The notes: generated by a model not told the origin, from the letters alone. A DNA stretch of 47,890 nt from Acidobacteria bacterium UBA6911 (GCA_002451015.1 DKBB01000348.1:1-47890), one strand, 5' to 3'; shown: positions 34,111-43,684, numbered from the stretch's first letter. Program-made: numbers and translations.

Positions 34111-37100
34111 ATCGAGCAATCGCCTGGTTCGCGAACAATCCTGTAGCGGCCAACCTGCTGATGCTGGTTATTCTGGCCGGGGGAATGGTTGCGGCACTTT
34201 CCATTCGTCAGGAAATTTTTCCCGAATTTTCCACCGACACCATCACGGTGAGAGTGCCTTACCTGGGGGCTGCTCCGGAAGAGGTCGAAGAAGCTGTCTG
34301 CGTTCGTATCGAGGAACAGATACAGGGAATTAATGGAATAAAAAAAATCTCTTCCAAATCCTCCGAGGGAAGCGGCACGGTGACTATCGAACTGCTGGAA
34401 GGCGCCGATATGCGAACCGTGCTGGATGAAGTCAAGACGCGGGTGGATGCAATAGAGACATTCCCGGAAGAGGTGGAAAGTCCGGTCATTCAGGAAATCC
34501 TGACGCGTCAGCAGGTGATCAATATAGCTGTATCGGGCGCAACGGATGAGCGTACTCTCAAAATACTCGGTGAAACGATCCGGGATGAAATTTCCGCTCT
34601 GCCGGGAATTACCCAGGTCGAACTGACCAGCGCTCGCCCCTATGAAGTATCCATTGAGATTTCAGAAGAGTCGCTGAGGAGATACGGGCTGCGATTTGAA
34701 GATGTCGCCTCTGCAGTGCGGCGTTCCTCTTTTGACCTTCCCGGCGGATCCATTCGCGCGGAAAGTGGCGAGATATTATTGAGGACAAAGGGGCAGGCTT
34801 ACCTTGGTGAGGATTTTGAGGCTTTAACCCTGATCAGCCGTATCGACGGCACTCAAGTTCGTCTCGGCGACATTGCACATGTAATCGACGGTTTTGCAGA
34901 GACCGACCAGCGTGCACGCTTCGACGGCAATCCGGCTGTCATGATCCAGGTATTCAGGGTGGGAGACCAGAACGCTATTACGATCGCTGAACAGATTCAT
35001 CAGTATGTCGAGCGAGCCCAGGGACGGATCCCTCGGGGAATTAAACTTACAACATGGCAGGACAATGCCGAATTGTTGCGCGGTCGCCTGGATCTGCTTA
35101 TTCGCAACGGAAGAACCGGCTTCCTCCTGGTTATATTAATACTGGCGCTTTTTCTAAAGTTTAAGCTGTCTTTCTGGACAAGCCTGGGAATTCCTATCTC
35201 CTTTATGGGTACCTTCTGCCTGATGCCCTCACTCGACATCTCCGTGAACATGATTTCACTGTTCGCCTTTATCGTGGTTCTTGGAATAGTGGTGGATGAT
35301 GCGATTGTAGTGGGAGAAAATATTTACAGCCAGTACGAAAAAGGTAAAAGCGGGATTCAGGCGGCAGTGGAAGGTACGATCGAAATGTTCGTTCCCGTGT
35401 GTTTCGCCGTTCTCACTACTGTCGCGGCATTTGCACCAATGCTCGCAGTTCCCGGTACCATGGGAAAGATTTTTAAGGTGATTCCGCTGGTCGTGATTCC
35501 AACCCTTCTGCTCTCTCTGGTGGAGTGCCTTTTTATTCTTCCCGCCCACCTTTCTCATTTAAAACACCGGAAGAAGTCGCCGGGGGAGCTGGTAGCGCTT
35601 TGGAATAAATGCCGGATGTTGTTTGACAAGGGGCTGAAATTTTTTATTGCCAGCGTATATCGCCCATCGCTCGATCTGGCGCTTTCGTGGCGCTATGCAA
35701 CCATGGGGCTTGCGCTTACTATTCTTTTCCTTACGTTTGGATATGTCGCCGGAGGCAGGATAAAATTTGAATTCATGCCCGAGGTTGAGGGGGATAATGT
35801 AACCGTACGACTTACGATGCCTCTCGGGACCCCGGTTGAAGTAACCACCAGGGCTGTCGCCAGAATTGAATCTTCCCTTGAAAAAGTCCGGAAAGAAATT
35901 GAAAGCAGGATATTGCCCGGAGAACCCCCGCCGTTTCGGCATGTCCTGTCCTCTATAGGGGATCAGCCCAGCCTTTCGCAGAATCGTGGCCCTATGGGCG
36001 GCAGCGTCCTGCTCAGTGGTGCACACCTGGCGGAAGTGGACGTGGAGCTGTCGCCTTCAGAGTATCGTTCATTCTCCAGTATGGAAGTTTCCGAACTCTG
36101 GCGCGAGTATACGGGGAATATTCCCGATGCGGTGGAGCTGGACTTCTCTTCTTCTTTAATGACTACCGGTGACGCGATTAATATCCAGTTGACGGGAAAC
36201 GACGTGGAGGAATTGCGTAAAATTGCTACAGAAATACGCACCGCTCTTTCCATATACCCCGGCGTGTACGATATCTCCGACTCTTTCAGGGCGGGCAAGC
36301 GGGAAGTGAAGCTCAGGATAAAGCCGGAGGCGGAGATTCTCGGCCTGTCTCAACTGGATCTGGCCCGCCAGGTTCGGCAGGCATTCTACGGAGAAGAGGC
36401 TCAGCGGATTCAGAGGGGAAGAGATGATGTCAGGATCATGGTCCGCTATCCGTATGAGGAAAGAATCTCTCTTGGGGATCTGGAGAATATGAGGATTCGA
36501 GCGCCCGGAGGAATCGAGGTTCCATTTTCAACGGTTGCAGAAGCGGAGGTAGGATACGGATATTCGACGATCGACCGTGTGGATCGCCGTCGCTCCATCA
36601 ATGTTAAAGCCAAGGTTGATTCGACAAAAGCCAACGAGAATGAAATCGTTGCGCAATTGACGGAGAATGAGCTGCCTGAGATATTAGGCCGGTATCCCGG
36701 CGTTATTTATTCCCTGGAAGGTGAACAACGCGAGTTGCGGGATACGATTTCGGCTCTTGGTAGAGGATTCCAGTTTGCACTTCTGGGTATTTTCGCTCTG
36801 CTGGCAATTCCGCTGCGTTCCTATATCCAGCCTGTCATTATTATGTCCGCCATTCCATTCGGACTGGTCGGCGCGGTTCTCGGGCATGTCATTCAAGGGA
36901 TGGATTTAACGATATTATCCGGTTTCGGCATTGTCGCGCTGGCAGGCGTCGTGGTCAATGACAGTTTGATCATGGTTAATTATGTTAATCGAAACCGTCG
37001 TCCCGGAGTACCCCTGCATGTCATTGTCCGGGAATCCGGGATGTCCCGTTTCCGGCCGATCCTTCTTACTTCGCTGACTACATTCGGCGGACTGACCCCG

Positions 37101-37322
37101 CTTCTTCTCGAAAAGAGCCTGCAGGCCCGGTTCATGATTCCTATGGCGATTTCCCTGGCCTATGGCGTGGTCTTTGCCACTTTTATCACCCTGGTGATGA
37201 TTCCGGCCGAGTACATGATTTTGGAAGACATAAAGCGGATATTCTATCGTCTGATCGGAAGAAGACCTGCTGAAGAGATCGAGTCGGAACAGGATGTTCC
37301 ACTCGAGAGCAGTTCCGGGTAA
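34107..37322 (+). CDS. RND-family inner-membrane efflux transporter
   Basis: A 1071-residue AcrB-type (ACR_tran) protein. The start is TTG 34107 with AGGAGG at 34094-34099. It shows TM1 with a leading RAIAWFANNPVAANLLM, porter domain motifs, TM4 proton-relay Asp pair in VLGIVVDDAIVVGENI, a second half with GRIKFEFMPEVEGD, and TM10 LAGVVVNDSLIMVNYVNR, where the Lys940 equivalent of AcrB is Asn. Such VND-type members differ in proton coupling details and often belong to the poorly studied HAE branch. The substrate could be lipids, drugs or metals. The C-terminal tail is acidic. Confidence 0.95.
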   Translation: MNRAIAWFANNPVAANLLMLVILAGGMVAALSIRQEIFPEFSTDTITVRVPYLGAAPEEVEEAVCVRIEEQIQGINGIKKISSKSSEGSGTVTIELLEGADMRTVLDEVKTRVDAIETFPEEVESPVIQEILTRQQVINIAVSGATDERTLKILGETIRDEISALPGITQVELTSARPYEVSIEISEESLRRYGLRFEDVASAVRRSSFDLPGGSIRAESGEILLRTKGQAYLGEDFEALTLISRIDGTQVRLGDIAHVIDGFAETDQRARFDGNPAVMIQVFRVGDQNAITIAEQIHQYVERAQGRIPRGIKLTTWQDNAELLRGRLDLLIRNGRTGFLLVILILALFLKFKLSFWTSLGIPISFMGTFCLMPSLDISVNMISLFAFIVVLGIVVDDAIVVGENIYSQYEKGKSGIQAAVEGTIEMFVPVCFAVLTTVAAFAPMLAVPGTMGKIFKVIPLVVIPTLLLSLVECLFILPAHLSHLKHRKKSPGELVALWNKCRMLFDKGLKFFIASVYRPSLDLALSWRYATMGLALTILFLTFGYVAGGRIKFEFMPEVEGDNVTVRLTMPLGTPVEVTTRAVARIESSLEKVRKEIESRILPGEPPPFRHVLSSIGDQPSLSQNRGPMGGSVLLSGAHLAEVDVELSPSEYRSFSSMEVSELWREYTGNIPDAVELDFSSSLMTTGDAINIQLTGNDVEELRKIATEIRTALSIYPGVYDISDSFRAGKREVKLRIKPEAEILGLSQLDLARQVRQAFYGEEAQRIQRGRDDVRIMVRYPYEERISLGDLENMRIRAPGGIEVPFSTVAEAEVGYGYSTIDRVDRRRSINVKAKVDSTKANENEIVAQLTENELPEILGRYPGVIYSLEGEQRELRDTISALGRGFQFALLGIFALLAIPLRSYIQPVIIMSAIPFGLVGAVLGHVIQGMDLTILSGFGIVALAGVVVNDSLIMVNYVNRNRRPGVPLHVIVRESGMSRFRPILLTSLTTFGGLTPLLLEKSLQARFMIPMAISLAYGVVFATFITLVMIPAEYMILEDIKRIFYRLIGRRPAEEIESEQDVPLESSSG

Positions 37323-37359
37323 GGGAACATTCCCTTGCTGGGAGAATTCCCTTTTTGTT
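37321..37359 (+). terminator. Terminator-like hairpin after the RND operon
   Basis: AAGGGAA (37321-37327) can pair either with a nearby TTCCCTT (37330-37336) or with a second copy TTCCCTT at 37347-37353, which is followed by T's (37352-37356) and GTTG. The longer pairing gives a terminator shape, the shorter one competes with it. The stop codon of the transporter lies inside the first arm. Confidence 0.5.
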
Positions 37360-37464
37360 GCCTTATAAGGATTCAACGGGAAACGGGAAATTCAATATAG
37401 AATCCTGCCTGAAGTTCTTGGGTCCCACAATCGCCATGTTTCCCTGATAAATTGGTATGCAATT

Positions 37465-38277
37465 ATGATTTTCGACACTCACTGCCATGCCTATTGGAAG
37501 GGACTGGAAAACAGGCACCCTGACATAAAAGCCAGAATGAATTCCGAGGGAGTGATGCGGTCGGTTCAGGTCGGCACCGACCGGGATTCCAATCTTAAGG
37601 CTCTTAATCTGGCACGCAAATGGGGCGGCGATACCTGGTGCACGGCAGCCTTGCATCCAACATCGTGTCAGGATTTGCCTGGAGAAGCCGTGTCGGAGTG
37701 GACAGCAAATCTGGAATCCTTTATCGATGCGAACCGCGACAAAATTGTCGCCGTGGGAGAGACGGGACTGGATTATTATCACCTTACAAAGGGGAGGGAG
37801 CAGGTCCAGAAACAAATGCAGCGGGCATTTTTCATCGCTCACGCGAATCTGGCGGTTCGACTGGATCTGCCTCTGGTGATCCATACCCGGGATGCCGCAT
37901 CCGATACCGTGGCACTCATCAGAGAATGCGATATGTGCAGGGCCGTGATTCATTGTTTCAGTGAAAATTCGGTTTTTGCCGAGGAGATGCTCGCCTGGTC
38001 GGACAATATCTATTTTTCCTTTTCCGGGATCCTGACCTACCAACAGGCGCTGGCGGTGCAGGATGCGGCGCGCACCCTGCCGCTGGACAGGATTCTGGTG
38101 GAGACGGACGCGCCCTTTCTGGTGCCGAGAGCCGTGACGGGCCGGTTCCAGTTGAACGAGCCTGCCTGCACGCGATACGTAATGGAATGTCTGAAAGAAT
38201 TGCGCTCCGAACCGGGGGACGTCGTTGAGCAGACTGTCTGGGAAAACTCGAACCGGTTCTTCGGGATTGCCAGGTAA
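37465..38277 (+). CDS. TatD-family metal-dependent hydrolase (DNase)
   Basis: A 270-residue TIM-barrel enzyme. The metal ligands are as expected: N-terminal HxH in DTHCHAYW, Glu in VGETGLDYYH, His in VIHTRDA, His in VIHCFSENS, and Asp in ILVETDAPFL. TatD enzymes are 3'-5' exonucleases or deoxyribonucleases with roles in DNA repair and quality control. It lies 142 nt after the RND operon and convergent with GH5. Confidence 0.93.
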   Translation: MIFDTHCHAYWKGLENRHPDIKARMNSEGVMRSVQVGTDRDSNLKALNLARKWGGDTWCTAALHPTSCQDLPGEAVSEWTANLESFIDANRDKIVAVGETGLDYYHLTKGREQVQKQMQRAFFIAHANLAVRLDLPLVIHTRDAASDTVALIRECDMCRAVIHCFSENSVFAEEMLAWSDNIYFSFSGILTYQQALAVQDAARTLPLDRILVETDAPFLVPRAVTGRFQLNEPACTRYVMECLKELRSEPGDVVEQTVWENSNRFFGIAR

Positions 38278-38376
38278 AGGAAATTTTAACTCCCAAGGGC
38301 GAACAACGGAATTGTCCTGCATGCCTTGCGTGTTGTTTGTCGACTTCCCTCATAGCCCGGCAATATATTCAGAAAG

Positions 38377-39444
38377 TTATTCAACCTCTCCATGCATTGC
38401 CTTTTTGGCAAACTCGCCTGAAGGCGTGAGAGTGTATTCCCAGTCACTGATCAACGTCGGGCCCCATTCCGGGTCGAAACACCACACCAGCCAGCTTATC
38501 CCCCTGCTTTCCAGGTACCTGATGATGGCCGGTCCATAGACGGGACCGGCGGAACCCGGGGAGGCTGCCTGGATTCCTCCGAATTCGGTGGCGATCACGG
38601 GATACTGGTCGGTGGCGAAACCGAAGTCCATCTCCCATTTCGGCTCCCACGGGGGCGTCCTTTTCATGATATACGGATGAGTTACATAGCCGATGTTTTC
38701 GGCGTCGATGGGAGCTTCCCGGATTGGAGTCAAGTCGTATGCCCAGTCGAATCCGGCCACAAGGATAACCGCCTGGGGATTGTACGCCCGAATGATCGTA
38801 ATTTCGGTTTCACAAATGCGTTTCCATTCAGACCAGACTATGGGACCCAGTTGGCCCCTGTAGGTGGTCGGTTCGTTGAACAGTTCCCAGAAGGCGACAG
38901 TGTTGTGCCCGGCATAGTGCCGGGCCATGATCCGCCAGAAACTGTAGGTTTCCTGCAGTGTCGTTTCATACATCGGATCCTGGAAAAGTCCCGTGGTCAG
39001 GTTTCCGATGGAGTGCCAGTCCAGCATGACATACATTCTCAGATCGGTGCACCATTCAACGGCCTGGTCGAGCAACTTGATATACTCGACGGGAGTTCTT
39101 CCTCTCCAAGCCACCGGGTGAACCGGGATGCGGACGACTTTTGCACCCATTTCCTGGACTTTTACGAAATGTTCCCTGTCCCAGTGCCCCTGGGATTCAA
39201 GCTTGTCCGGATCGGAAATGGAAAGACCGCGAAACAGGATCGAATTTCCGTCAGGATTAACGAACTTGTTTCCTTCGACCGAAATCAAGGGAAGCTTTTT
39301 GGCGTCTTTCTTATAGGGAAAGAAACCGGGAGCGAACTGCCGCCACCAGGAATCTGTCTGCTGTTTTTGAGCAGGCTGGGCCTGGGCGGTATTACCGAAA
39401 ACCAATCCAGTGCATAGGATATAGCAGAAGATCATAGCCTTCAT
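38377..39444 (-). CDS. Secreted GH5 family glycoside hydrolase
   Basis: A 355-residue exported enzyme. The signal peptide runs to about residue 22 (VFGNTAQA). The (beta/alpha)8 domain has the GH5 marks: VRIPVHPVAW, MYVMLDWHS, the acid/base Glu191 in FWELFNEP, THPYIMK, and the nucleophile Glu287 in VIATEFGG. Substrate is a beta-linked glucan or mannan in the family, not decided here. With the GH3 enzyme at 376-2244 it suggests polysaccharide breakdown outside the cytoplasm, but the two are 36 kb apart. Confidence 0.92.
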   Translation of the reverse strand: MKAMIFCYILCTGLVFGNTAQAQPAQKQQTDSWWRQFAPGFFPYKKDAKKLPLISVEGNKFVNPDGNSILFRGLSISDPDKLESQGHWDREHFVKVQEMGAKVVRIPVHPVAWRGRTPVEYIKLLDQAVEWCTDLRMYVMLDWHSIGNLTTGLFQDPMYETTLQETYSFWRIMARHYAGHNTVAFWELFNEPTTYRGQLGPIVWSEWKRICETEITIIRAYNPQAVILVAGFDWAYDLTPIREAPIDAENIGYVTHPYIMKRTPPWEPKWEMDFGFATDQYPVIATEFGGIQAASPGSAGPVYGPAIIRYLESRGISWLVWCFDPEWGPTLISDWEYTLTPSGEFAKKAMHGEVE

Positions 39445-39638
39445 CGGGATGCTCCTTCGTTTTTACCGTTAAATAATAAAAAGGAAGATTCTGCTGCGAC
39501 CGCGATTCTATCAGGCTTTGTTTCGAAAGGATACGGGTAGATCTTGTTTCCGACTGGATTCCCACTGCTTCAGCGGCTCCGATTTCCATCCGGCACCCGG
39601 CTTAAGAGAAGCAATGGAAATCCCGCAGGAATTGCAGC

Positions 39639-40595
39639 CTAGTCGCAGACAAGCAGTACTTTGAGTGCACCCCTGCGGGACGCAATCTGAAATGCCAGCG
39701 GCGCCCGGCTGAGGGGAAGGCACGCCGTGATCATATCTTCCACATGGATTTTTCCCGAACGCAGCAATGAAATCGCCGGCTCGAAGGGACCGCACCTGGA
39801 ACCCACCAAGCTGAGTTCATTTACAACCACCTTTGCGGTGTCGATGGAGGATTTGTCATGAACTGTGGATTTCAAAATAACCGTACCACGGGGCACTGCC
39901 ATACCTACGGCCTGGGACAATCCTTTCGAAGATCCGGTTGCTTCAACAACCCACGGGTATGCGCTATGAGGCAGTCGTCGGACGATACGGTGAGTCTGAA
40001 TTCCTTGAGTTTCGGCAATAGCGAGCTTTTCCCTGTGTTTTCCATACAAATGAACTTGCAGATCGTGGGCTTTGAGCACCTGGGCGATGAGCAACCCCAG
40101 TTTCCCGTCCCCCAGGACGGCTACCCTGCTTTGCGCTGGAATTGAGACCTGTTCGAGGACTTCACACGCCGCAGCCAGCGGTTCCACGAATGTGGCGTTT
40201 TGGTTTGAGACCGATTTCGGGACGACGTGCAGGTTTTTCTCCGACAGGGTGAAATATTCGCTGAATGCCCCGGATTTGCCTTCGATCCCCAGGACCGCCC
40301 GGGAAGAACAGTGTCGAGGCAACTCCTGCCTGCAAAAACTGCAACGTCCGCACGCCATGTTGATTTCCCCCACAACACGACGACCGACAAGGGACCGGGT
40401 GTCCGCTGCGACGACTTCGCCGACGAACTCGTGTCCCGGAGTCCCGCGAAAGTTATAGTACCCCCGCTGCAGTTCCAAATCGGTATTGCAGATACCGGCG
40501 CACAACAGGCGTATAAGGGCATGCCCATTGCGCCGCCCGGGCTTGGGCCGGTTTCGAAGCAGGATTTTTCCGTTTTTGATATATACGCTGAGCAT
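39639..40595 (-). CDS. Zinc-binding MDR alcohol dehydrogenase-like protein
   Basis: A 318-residue zinc-dependent medium-chain dehydrogenase. It has the catalytic-zinc Cys in CAGICNTDLEL, GHEFVGEVV with the His, a structural-zinc set of four Cys in CGRCSFCRQELPRHC, and the nucleotide-binding AVLGDGKLGLLIAQVL (GxGxxG as GDGKLG). The start is ATG 40595 (MLSVYIKNG) after GGGGAT; a longer frame from 40625 lacks a ribosome-binding site. Substrate unknown. It is divergent from the pterin dehydratase gene. Confidence 0.88.
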   Translation of the reverse strand: MLSVYIKNGKILLRNRPKPGRRNGHALIRLLCAGICNTDLELQRGYYNFRGTPGHEFVGEVVAADTRSLVGRRVVGEINMACGRCSFCRQELPRHCSSRAVLGIEGKSGAFSEYFTLSEKNLHVVPKSVSNQNATFVEPLAAACEVLEQVSIPAQSRVAVLGDGKLGLLIAQVLKAHDLQVHLYGKHREKLAIAETQGIQTHRIVRRLPHSAYPWVVEATGSSKGLSQAVGMAVPRGTVILKSTVHDKSSIDTAKVVVNELSLVGSRCGPFEPAISLLRSGKIHVEDMITACLPLSRAPLAFQIASRRGALKVLLVCD

Positions 40596-40789
40596 AATCC
40601 CCCGGCCGGTATGACTGTGTGACATGGGACACGGTTTCGTTTAATATTTATACTACACATTTCCACCTATTTCTTCTGAACTGATTCTTCGGAACAGGAA
40701 CGCAGGAACTTGTTGTTTGCATAGGTAGTTTGTACTTGTACTATATTTGTATGGTCTATTCAGATAAAAATTGATATCCGGAGGATGTA

Positions 40790-41125
40790 ATGGAAGATTT
40801 AAGAAACCGCAAATGCGAGGCCTGTCGTGCCGGTGCTCCTAAGGTTACGGATGAAGAAATTGAGAAATTCAAACCTGCCGTCCCCGAATGGGGAATCCTG
40901 GAAATTGACGGGATCAAGCGACTGGTGCGGGTTTATAAACTCAAGAATTTCGTAGAAGCGCTGGAATTCACCAATAGGGTCGGAGCCATTGCAGAAAATG
41001 AGGGACATCACCCTTCGATTCTGACTGAATGGGGGAAAGTTACCGTGTCCTGGTGGACGCATGCCATTAAGGGCCTGCATGTCAACGATTTCATCATGGC
41101 TTCCAAAACGGATGCTTTGCTCTGA
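40790..41125 (+). CDS. Pterin-4a-carbinolamine dehydratase
   Basis: A 111-residue enzyme dehydrating 4a-hydroxytetrahydropterin. The family motif E-x3-HHP is present as ENEGHHPSI, followed by the Trp/Tyr-rich strand [26 protein letters not shown] stands at 40780-40784, before the ATG. No aromatic amino acid hydroxylase is seen in the window, so its partner may be a pterin-dependent enzyme elsewhere or it may serve another role. It precedes an SDR gene by 56 nt. Confidence 0.92.
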   Translation: MEDLRNRKCEACRAGAPKVTDEEIEKFKPAVPEWGILEIDGIKRLVRVYKLKNFVEALEFTNRVGAIAENEGHHPSILTEWGKVTVSWWTHAIKGLHVNDFIMASKTDALL

Positions 41126-41181
41126 TATGCAAAATATGATACGGAGGCGGTGAACATGGAGAAGTTCGGGAGGGAGCACAT

Positions 41182-42075
41182 ATGGGAGATATGCTTAAGG
41201 GAAGAGTTGCAGTCGTTACAGGTGCCGGAAACGGATTGGGGCGGGCGGACGCGATCGCTTTCGCATCTCAGGGCGCGAACGTTGTCGTAAACGATCTGGG
41301 TACCTCGCATGACGGTCGTGGATCATCGCATGACGACGCGGACCGGGTGGTCTTGCGGATCCGGAGCGAAGGGGGTGAAGCCGTCGCGAATTATGCCAGT
41401 GTTGCCACGGAAGAAGGCGCCAGGTCCATCATTCAACAGGCAGTGGATGCATTCGGCCGGATCGATATTCTCGTGAACAACGCCGGCGTCATCCGCCATC
41501 AGAATGTCGACGCCATCCTCACGGAAGACTGGGACCTAATGGTCAAGACCCACCTGTACGGCATGATGTATTGCACCCGGGCTGCGGCCGGGTATATGAA
41601 GAATCAGAACTATGGACGCATCCTCTGCACTTCGTCTCATATAGGACTGGGTTTCGCTGGACAGGCGGGGTATTCAACGGTCAAGGAGGGCATTGTGGGA
41701 TTCGCGCGCACCGTTGCAAGGGAAATGGCGGAATTCGGCACGACCTGCAACATCCTTCGTCCTATAGCCGCCTGGCGCGGCATCGGGCCGGAGTTCAAGA
41801 ACCCTAAGGTTGAGGTCCATCGACCGGAGGATGTGGCTGCGCTGGCGACATACCTGGTCAGTGAAGCGGCCGACCATGTCAACGGGTGTATTTTCGAAGT
41901 TTTTCACGGGCATGTCGGTATTTACGTCGAACCGCCCCCTGTTGAGCGCATCCTGACCAAGGAAGGGCGCTGGACACCGGAAGAGCTGATGCATGCCGTT
42001 CCGGCCGAACTGACCCGGGGCCGCTCCAGGCAGGCGTTCCCCGAAACGCTTCCGGACATGTTTCGAATGACCTAG
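41182..42075 (+). CDS. Short-chain dehydrogenase/reductase
   Basis: A 297-residue SDR with cofactor motif TGAGNGLG at residues 13-20, NNAG at 99-102, and the catalytic Ser (LCTSSHIG), Tyr164 and Lys168 in AGYSTVKEG. The NDLGTSHDG stretch after the second strand resembles the SDR domain of multifunctional enoyl-CoA hydratase/3-hydroxyacyl-CoA dehydrogenase proteins. The start ATG has GGAGGGAG upstream at 41168-41175. Substrate is likely an acyl-CoA or similar hydroxy compound, by family only. It converges on the Trm112-like gene. Confidence 0.9.
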   Translation: MGDMLKGRVAVVTGAGNGLGRADAIAFASQGANVVVNDLGTSHDGRGSSHDDADRVVLRIRSEGGEAVANYASVATEEGARSIIQQAVDAFGRIDILVNNAGVIRHQNVDAILTEDWDLMVKTHLYGMMYCTRAAAGYMKNQNYGRILCTSSHIGLGFAGQAGYSTVKEGIVGFARTVAREMAEFGTTCNILRPIAAWRGIGPEFKNPKVEVHRPEDVAALATYLVSEAADHVNGCIFEVFHGHVGIYVEPPPVERILTKEGRWTPEELMHAVPAELTRGRSRQAFPETLPDMFRMT

Positions 42076-42115
42076 GAGGTGCCTTCTTTTCTCCCTTAAT
42101 ACGACCTCGCCAAAA

Positions 42116-42143
42116 ATAGGAGCGAACCTTGTGTTCGCCCTAT
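42116..42143. repeat. Hairpin ATAGG-GCGAAC / GTTCGC-CCTAT between convergent genes
   Basis: ATAGG (42116-42120) and GCGAAC (42122-42127) pair with GTTCGC (42133-42138) and CCTAT (42139-42143) around a CTTGT loop, with one unpaired A. It has no long T-run on either side. It lies between two convergent genes, where a bidirectional terminator or a mobile palindromic repeat is equally possible. Confidence 0.65.
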
Positions 42144-42153
42144 GCCCTGTGGA

Positions 42154-42327
42154 TCAATTATCATCGACGGTTGCTTCATCGACCAACATGACGGGTATGC
42201 CGTCCTGAATGGGATATATGCGACGGCACTTGACGCATTTGAGGCCGTTGCCGTCGGGAGTCGGTTGGACCTCCTCTTTGCACAGGGGACAGGCGAGGAT
42301 TTCGAGTAGTTCTTTGTCGATTGTCAT
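42154..42327 (-). CDS. Trm112/YcaR-like small zinc-ribbon protein
   Basis: A 57-residue protein, starting at the ATG complementary to 42325-42327 and ending at TGA. It has the YcaR/UPF0434 pattern: a short helix MTIDKELLEIL, the CPLC pair (C13, C16), CVKC (C31, C34), and the tail YPIQDGIPVML with an acidic end. Trm112-like proteins activate methyltransferases in eukaryotes and archaea; bacterial ones are of unclear role. It is the last gene of the minus-strand run rimO to plsY. Confidence 0.88.
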   Translation of the reverse strand: MTIDKELLEILACPLCKEEVQPTPDGNGLKCVKCRRIYPIQDGIPVMLVDEATVDDN

Positions 42328-42405
42328 CGGTTTTCTATCCTATATCTAATGTCGTTCTGGCGCGTTCCGTACCAGAGGATTCCGGGAAGATCCGGAGAAT
42401 AAAGA

Positions 42406-43005
42406 TTATCCAGATTTCAAACCCATCGTAAACTTGTTTTCCGTTCCGGATACAAGCCGTCGGATGTTCTGATGATGTTTGGCAATAATCAATAGCGCTC
42501 CGATGGCTCCCCAGAGGAGAACCGGCGCACGATATCCGTAAAGATACGCCCAAACAGGGAACAGGGCGGTCGCCGTGATAGAGGCGACCGAGATATATCG
42601 CGTCAGGACAAGGACCAGGACAAACAGGACCAGCGTGGTCCCTACCGCAGGAGGGCAGAGCGCCAGAAAAGCGCCGCAGCCTGTTGCAACGCCTTTCCCC
42701 CCTTTGAATTTTAGCCAGACGGGGAAAATATGACCGGCAATGGCTGCAACGGCTGCTATTGCCGGCCAGGAGGAGTCGTCACCCAACCAACCTGCTATCA
42801 CCACGGCCAGGTATCCCTTGCCGCCGTCGAGAAGGAGCGTCAGGATGCCGGTCAGACGGCTTTTGCGAAAAACGTTTGTGGCCCCGATATTCCCGCTGCC
42901 GAAAGAACGGATATCCTTGCCCTGGGAAAATTTCATCAGCAGAAAGCCGAACGGGATGGAACCGAGCAGGTACGATAAAACAGGAATTGAATATTCGTAT
43001 GGCAT
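42406..43005 (-). CDS. plsY: Acyl-phosphate glycerol-3-phosphate acyltransferase PlsY
   Basis: PlsY makes lysophosphatidic acid from acyl phosphate and glycerol-3-phosphate at the inner membrane, the first step of phospholipid synthesis. The 199-residue protein has five to seven hydrophobic segments and the three motifs of the family: LLGSIPFG, SFGSGNIGATNVFR, and KFKGGKGVATGCG. I begin at ATG 43005 (MPYEYSIPVL); a longer frame starts 18 codons earlier. thpR lies 40 nt upstream. Confidence 0.95.
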   Translation of the reverse strand: MPYEYSIPVLSYLLGSIPFGFLLMKFSQGKDIRSFGSGNIGATNVFRKSRLTGILTLLLDGGKGYLAVVIAGWLGDDSSWPAIAAVAAIAGHIFPVWLKFKGGKGVATGCGAFLALCPPAVGTTLVLFVLVLVLTRYISVASITATALFPVWAYLYGYRAPVLLWGAIGALLIIAKHHQNIRRLVSGTENKFTMGLKSG

Positions 43006-43045
43006 AGTCTTAGGGTGTCCTTGAGCGCCTGGCAGCCCCGGGCTG

Positions 43046-43600
43046 CTAAGGCAGTGCAATGGTTTCCAGAACAGTATATACGGCCCCTGACGGCTTCAGA
43101 ACACTTTTATAGATGTTGAAACGGTCGGCATGGAACCCGCACTCCAGATCGGATCCTTTCGCGATACAGTCCACAAGCGACTTTAGATTCTTTCTCCCTT
43201 TTATTCTGCCCAGGGTCAGATGCGGTCGAAACGGCCGGTCCTCGGGAGGGAATCCGAAATCGGCGCAGACGGTTTCCACTTCTGCCTGCAGCCTTGTAAG
43301 AACATCCGTGTCTCCCCGGATGCCACACCAGATTATCCGGGGGTTTGTGTCGTTCGGGAAAGTGCCTAATCCTGACAACCGGATCCCGAATTGCCGTGTC
43401 TGTTCCGAGATTACGCCCAGAGATTCCACCATTGCGGGAATGGCGGCAGGATCGACCTCCCCCAGAAACTTCAATGTGAGATGGATTGACGGAATTTTAA
43501 TCCATCGTACTTCCGCCTTTGGGGCTTGAAGCTGCCGCTGCATCTGAGCCAGCATTTCCAGGCACGATTCAGGGATCGGGATTGCAATAAATGTCCTCAT
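43046..43600 (-). CDS. thpR: RNA 2',3'-cyclic phosphodiesterase ThpR
   Basis: A 184-residue 2H phosphoesterase, earlier called LigT. It opens 2',3'-cyclic phosphates of RNA. Both HxT motifs are intact: HLTLKFLGE (H40, T42) and HLTLGRIKG (H127, T129). It follows cinA by 84 nt in the same direction, a common pairing. Confidence 0.95.
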   Translation of the reverse strand: MRTFIAIPIPESCLEMLAQMQRQLQAPKAEVRWIKIPSIHLTLKFLGEVDPAAIPAMVESLGVISEQTRQFGIRLSGLGTFPNDTNPRIIWCGIRGDTDVLTRLQAEVETVCADFGFPPEDRPFRPHLTLGRIKGRKNLKSLVDCIAKGSDLECGFHADRFNIYKSVLKPSGAVYTVLETIALP

Positions 43601-43684
43601 GACAATTGGACCTTCGGTTTTTTACCTGTAACCGACCTGCAGGAGCTGCCGGTAATCCGGATCGTAAAACGCAATTGCATCGGG

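Noticed and set aside
37363..38322. 319-codon open frame antisense to the TatD gene
   Set aside because: TatD ligands on the plus strand are complete; this is a shadow.
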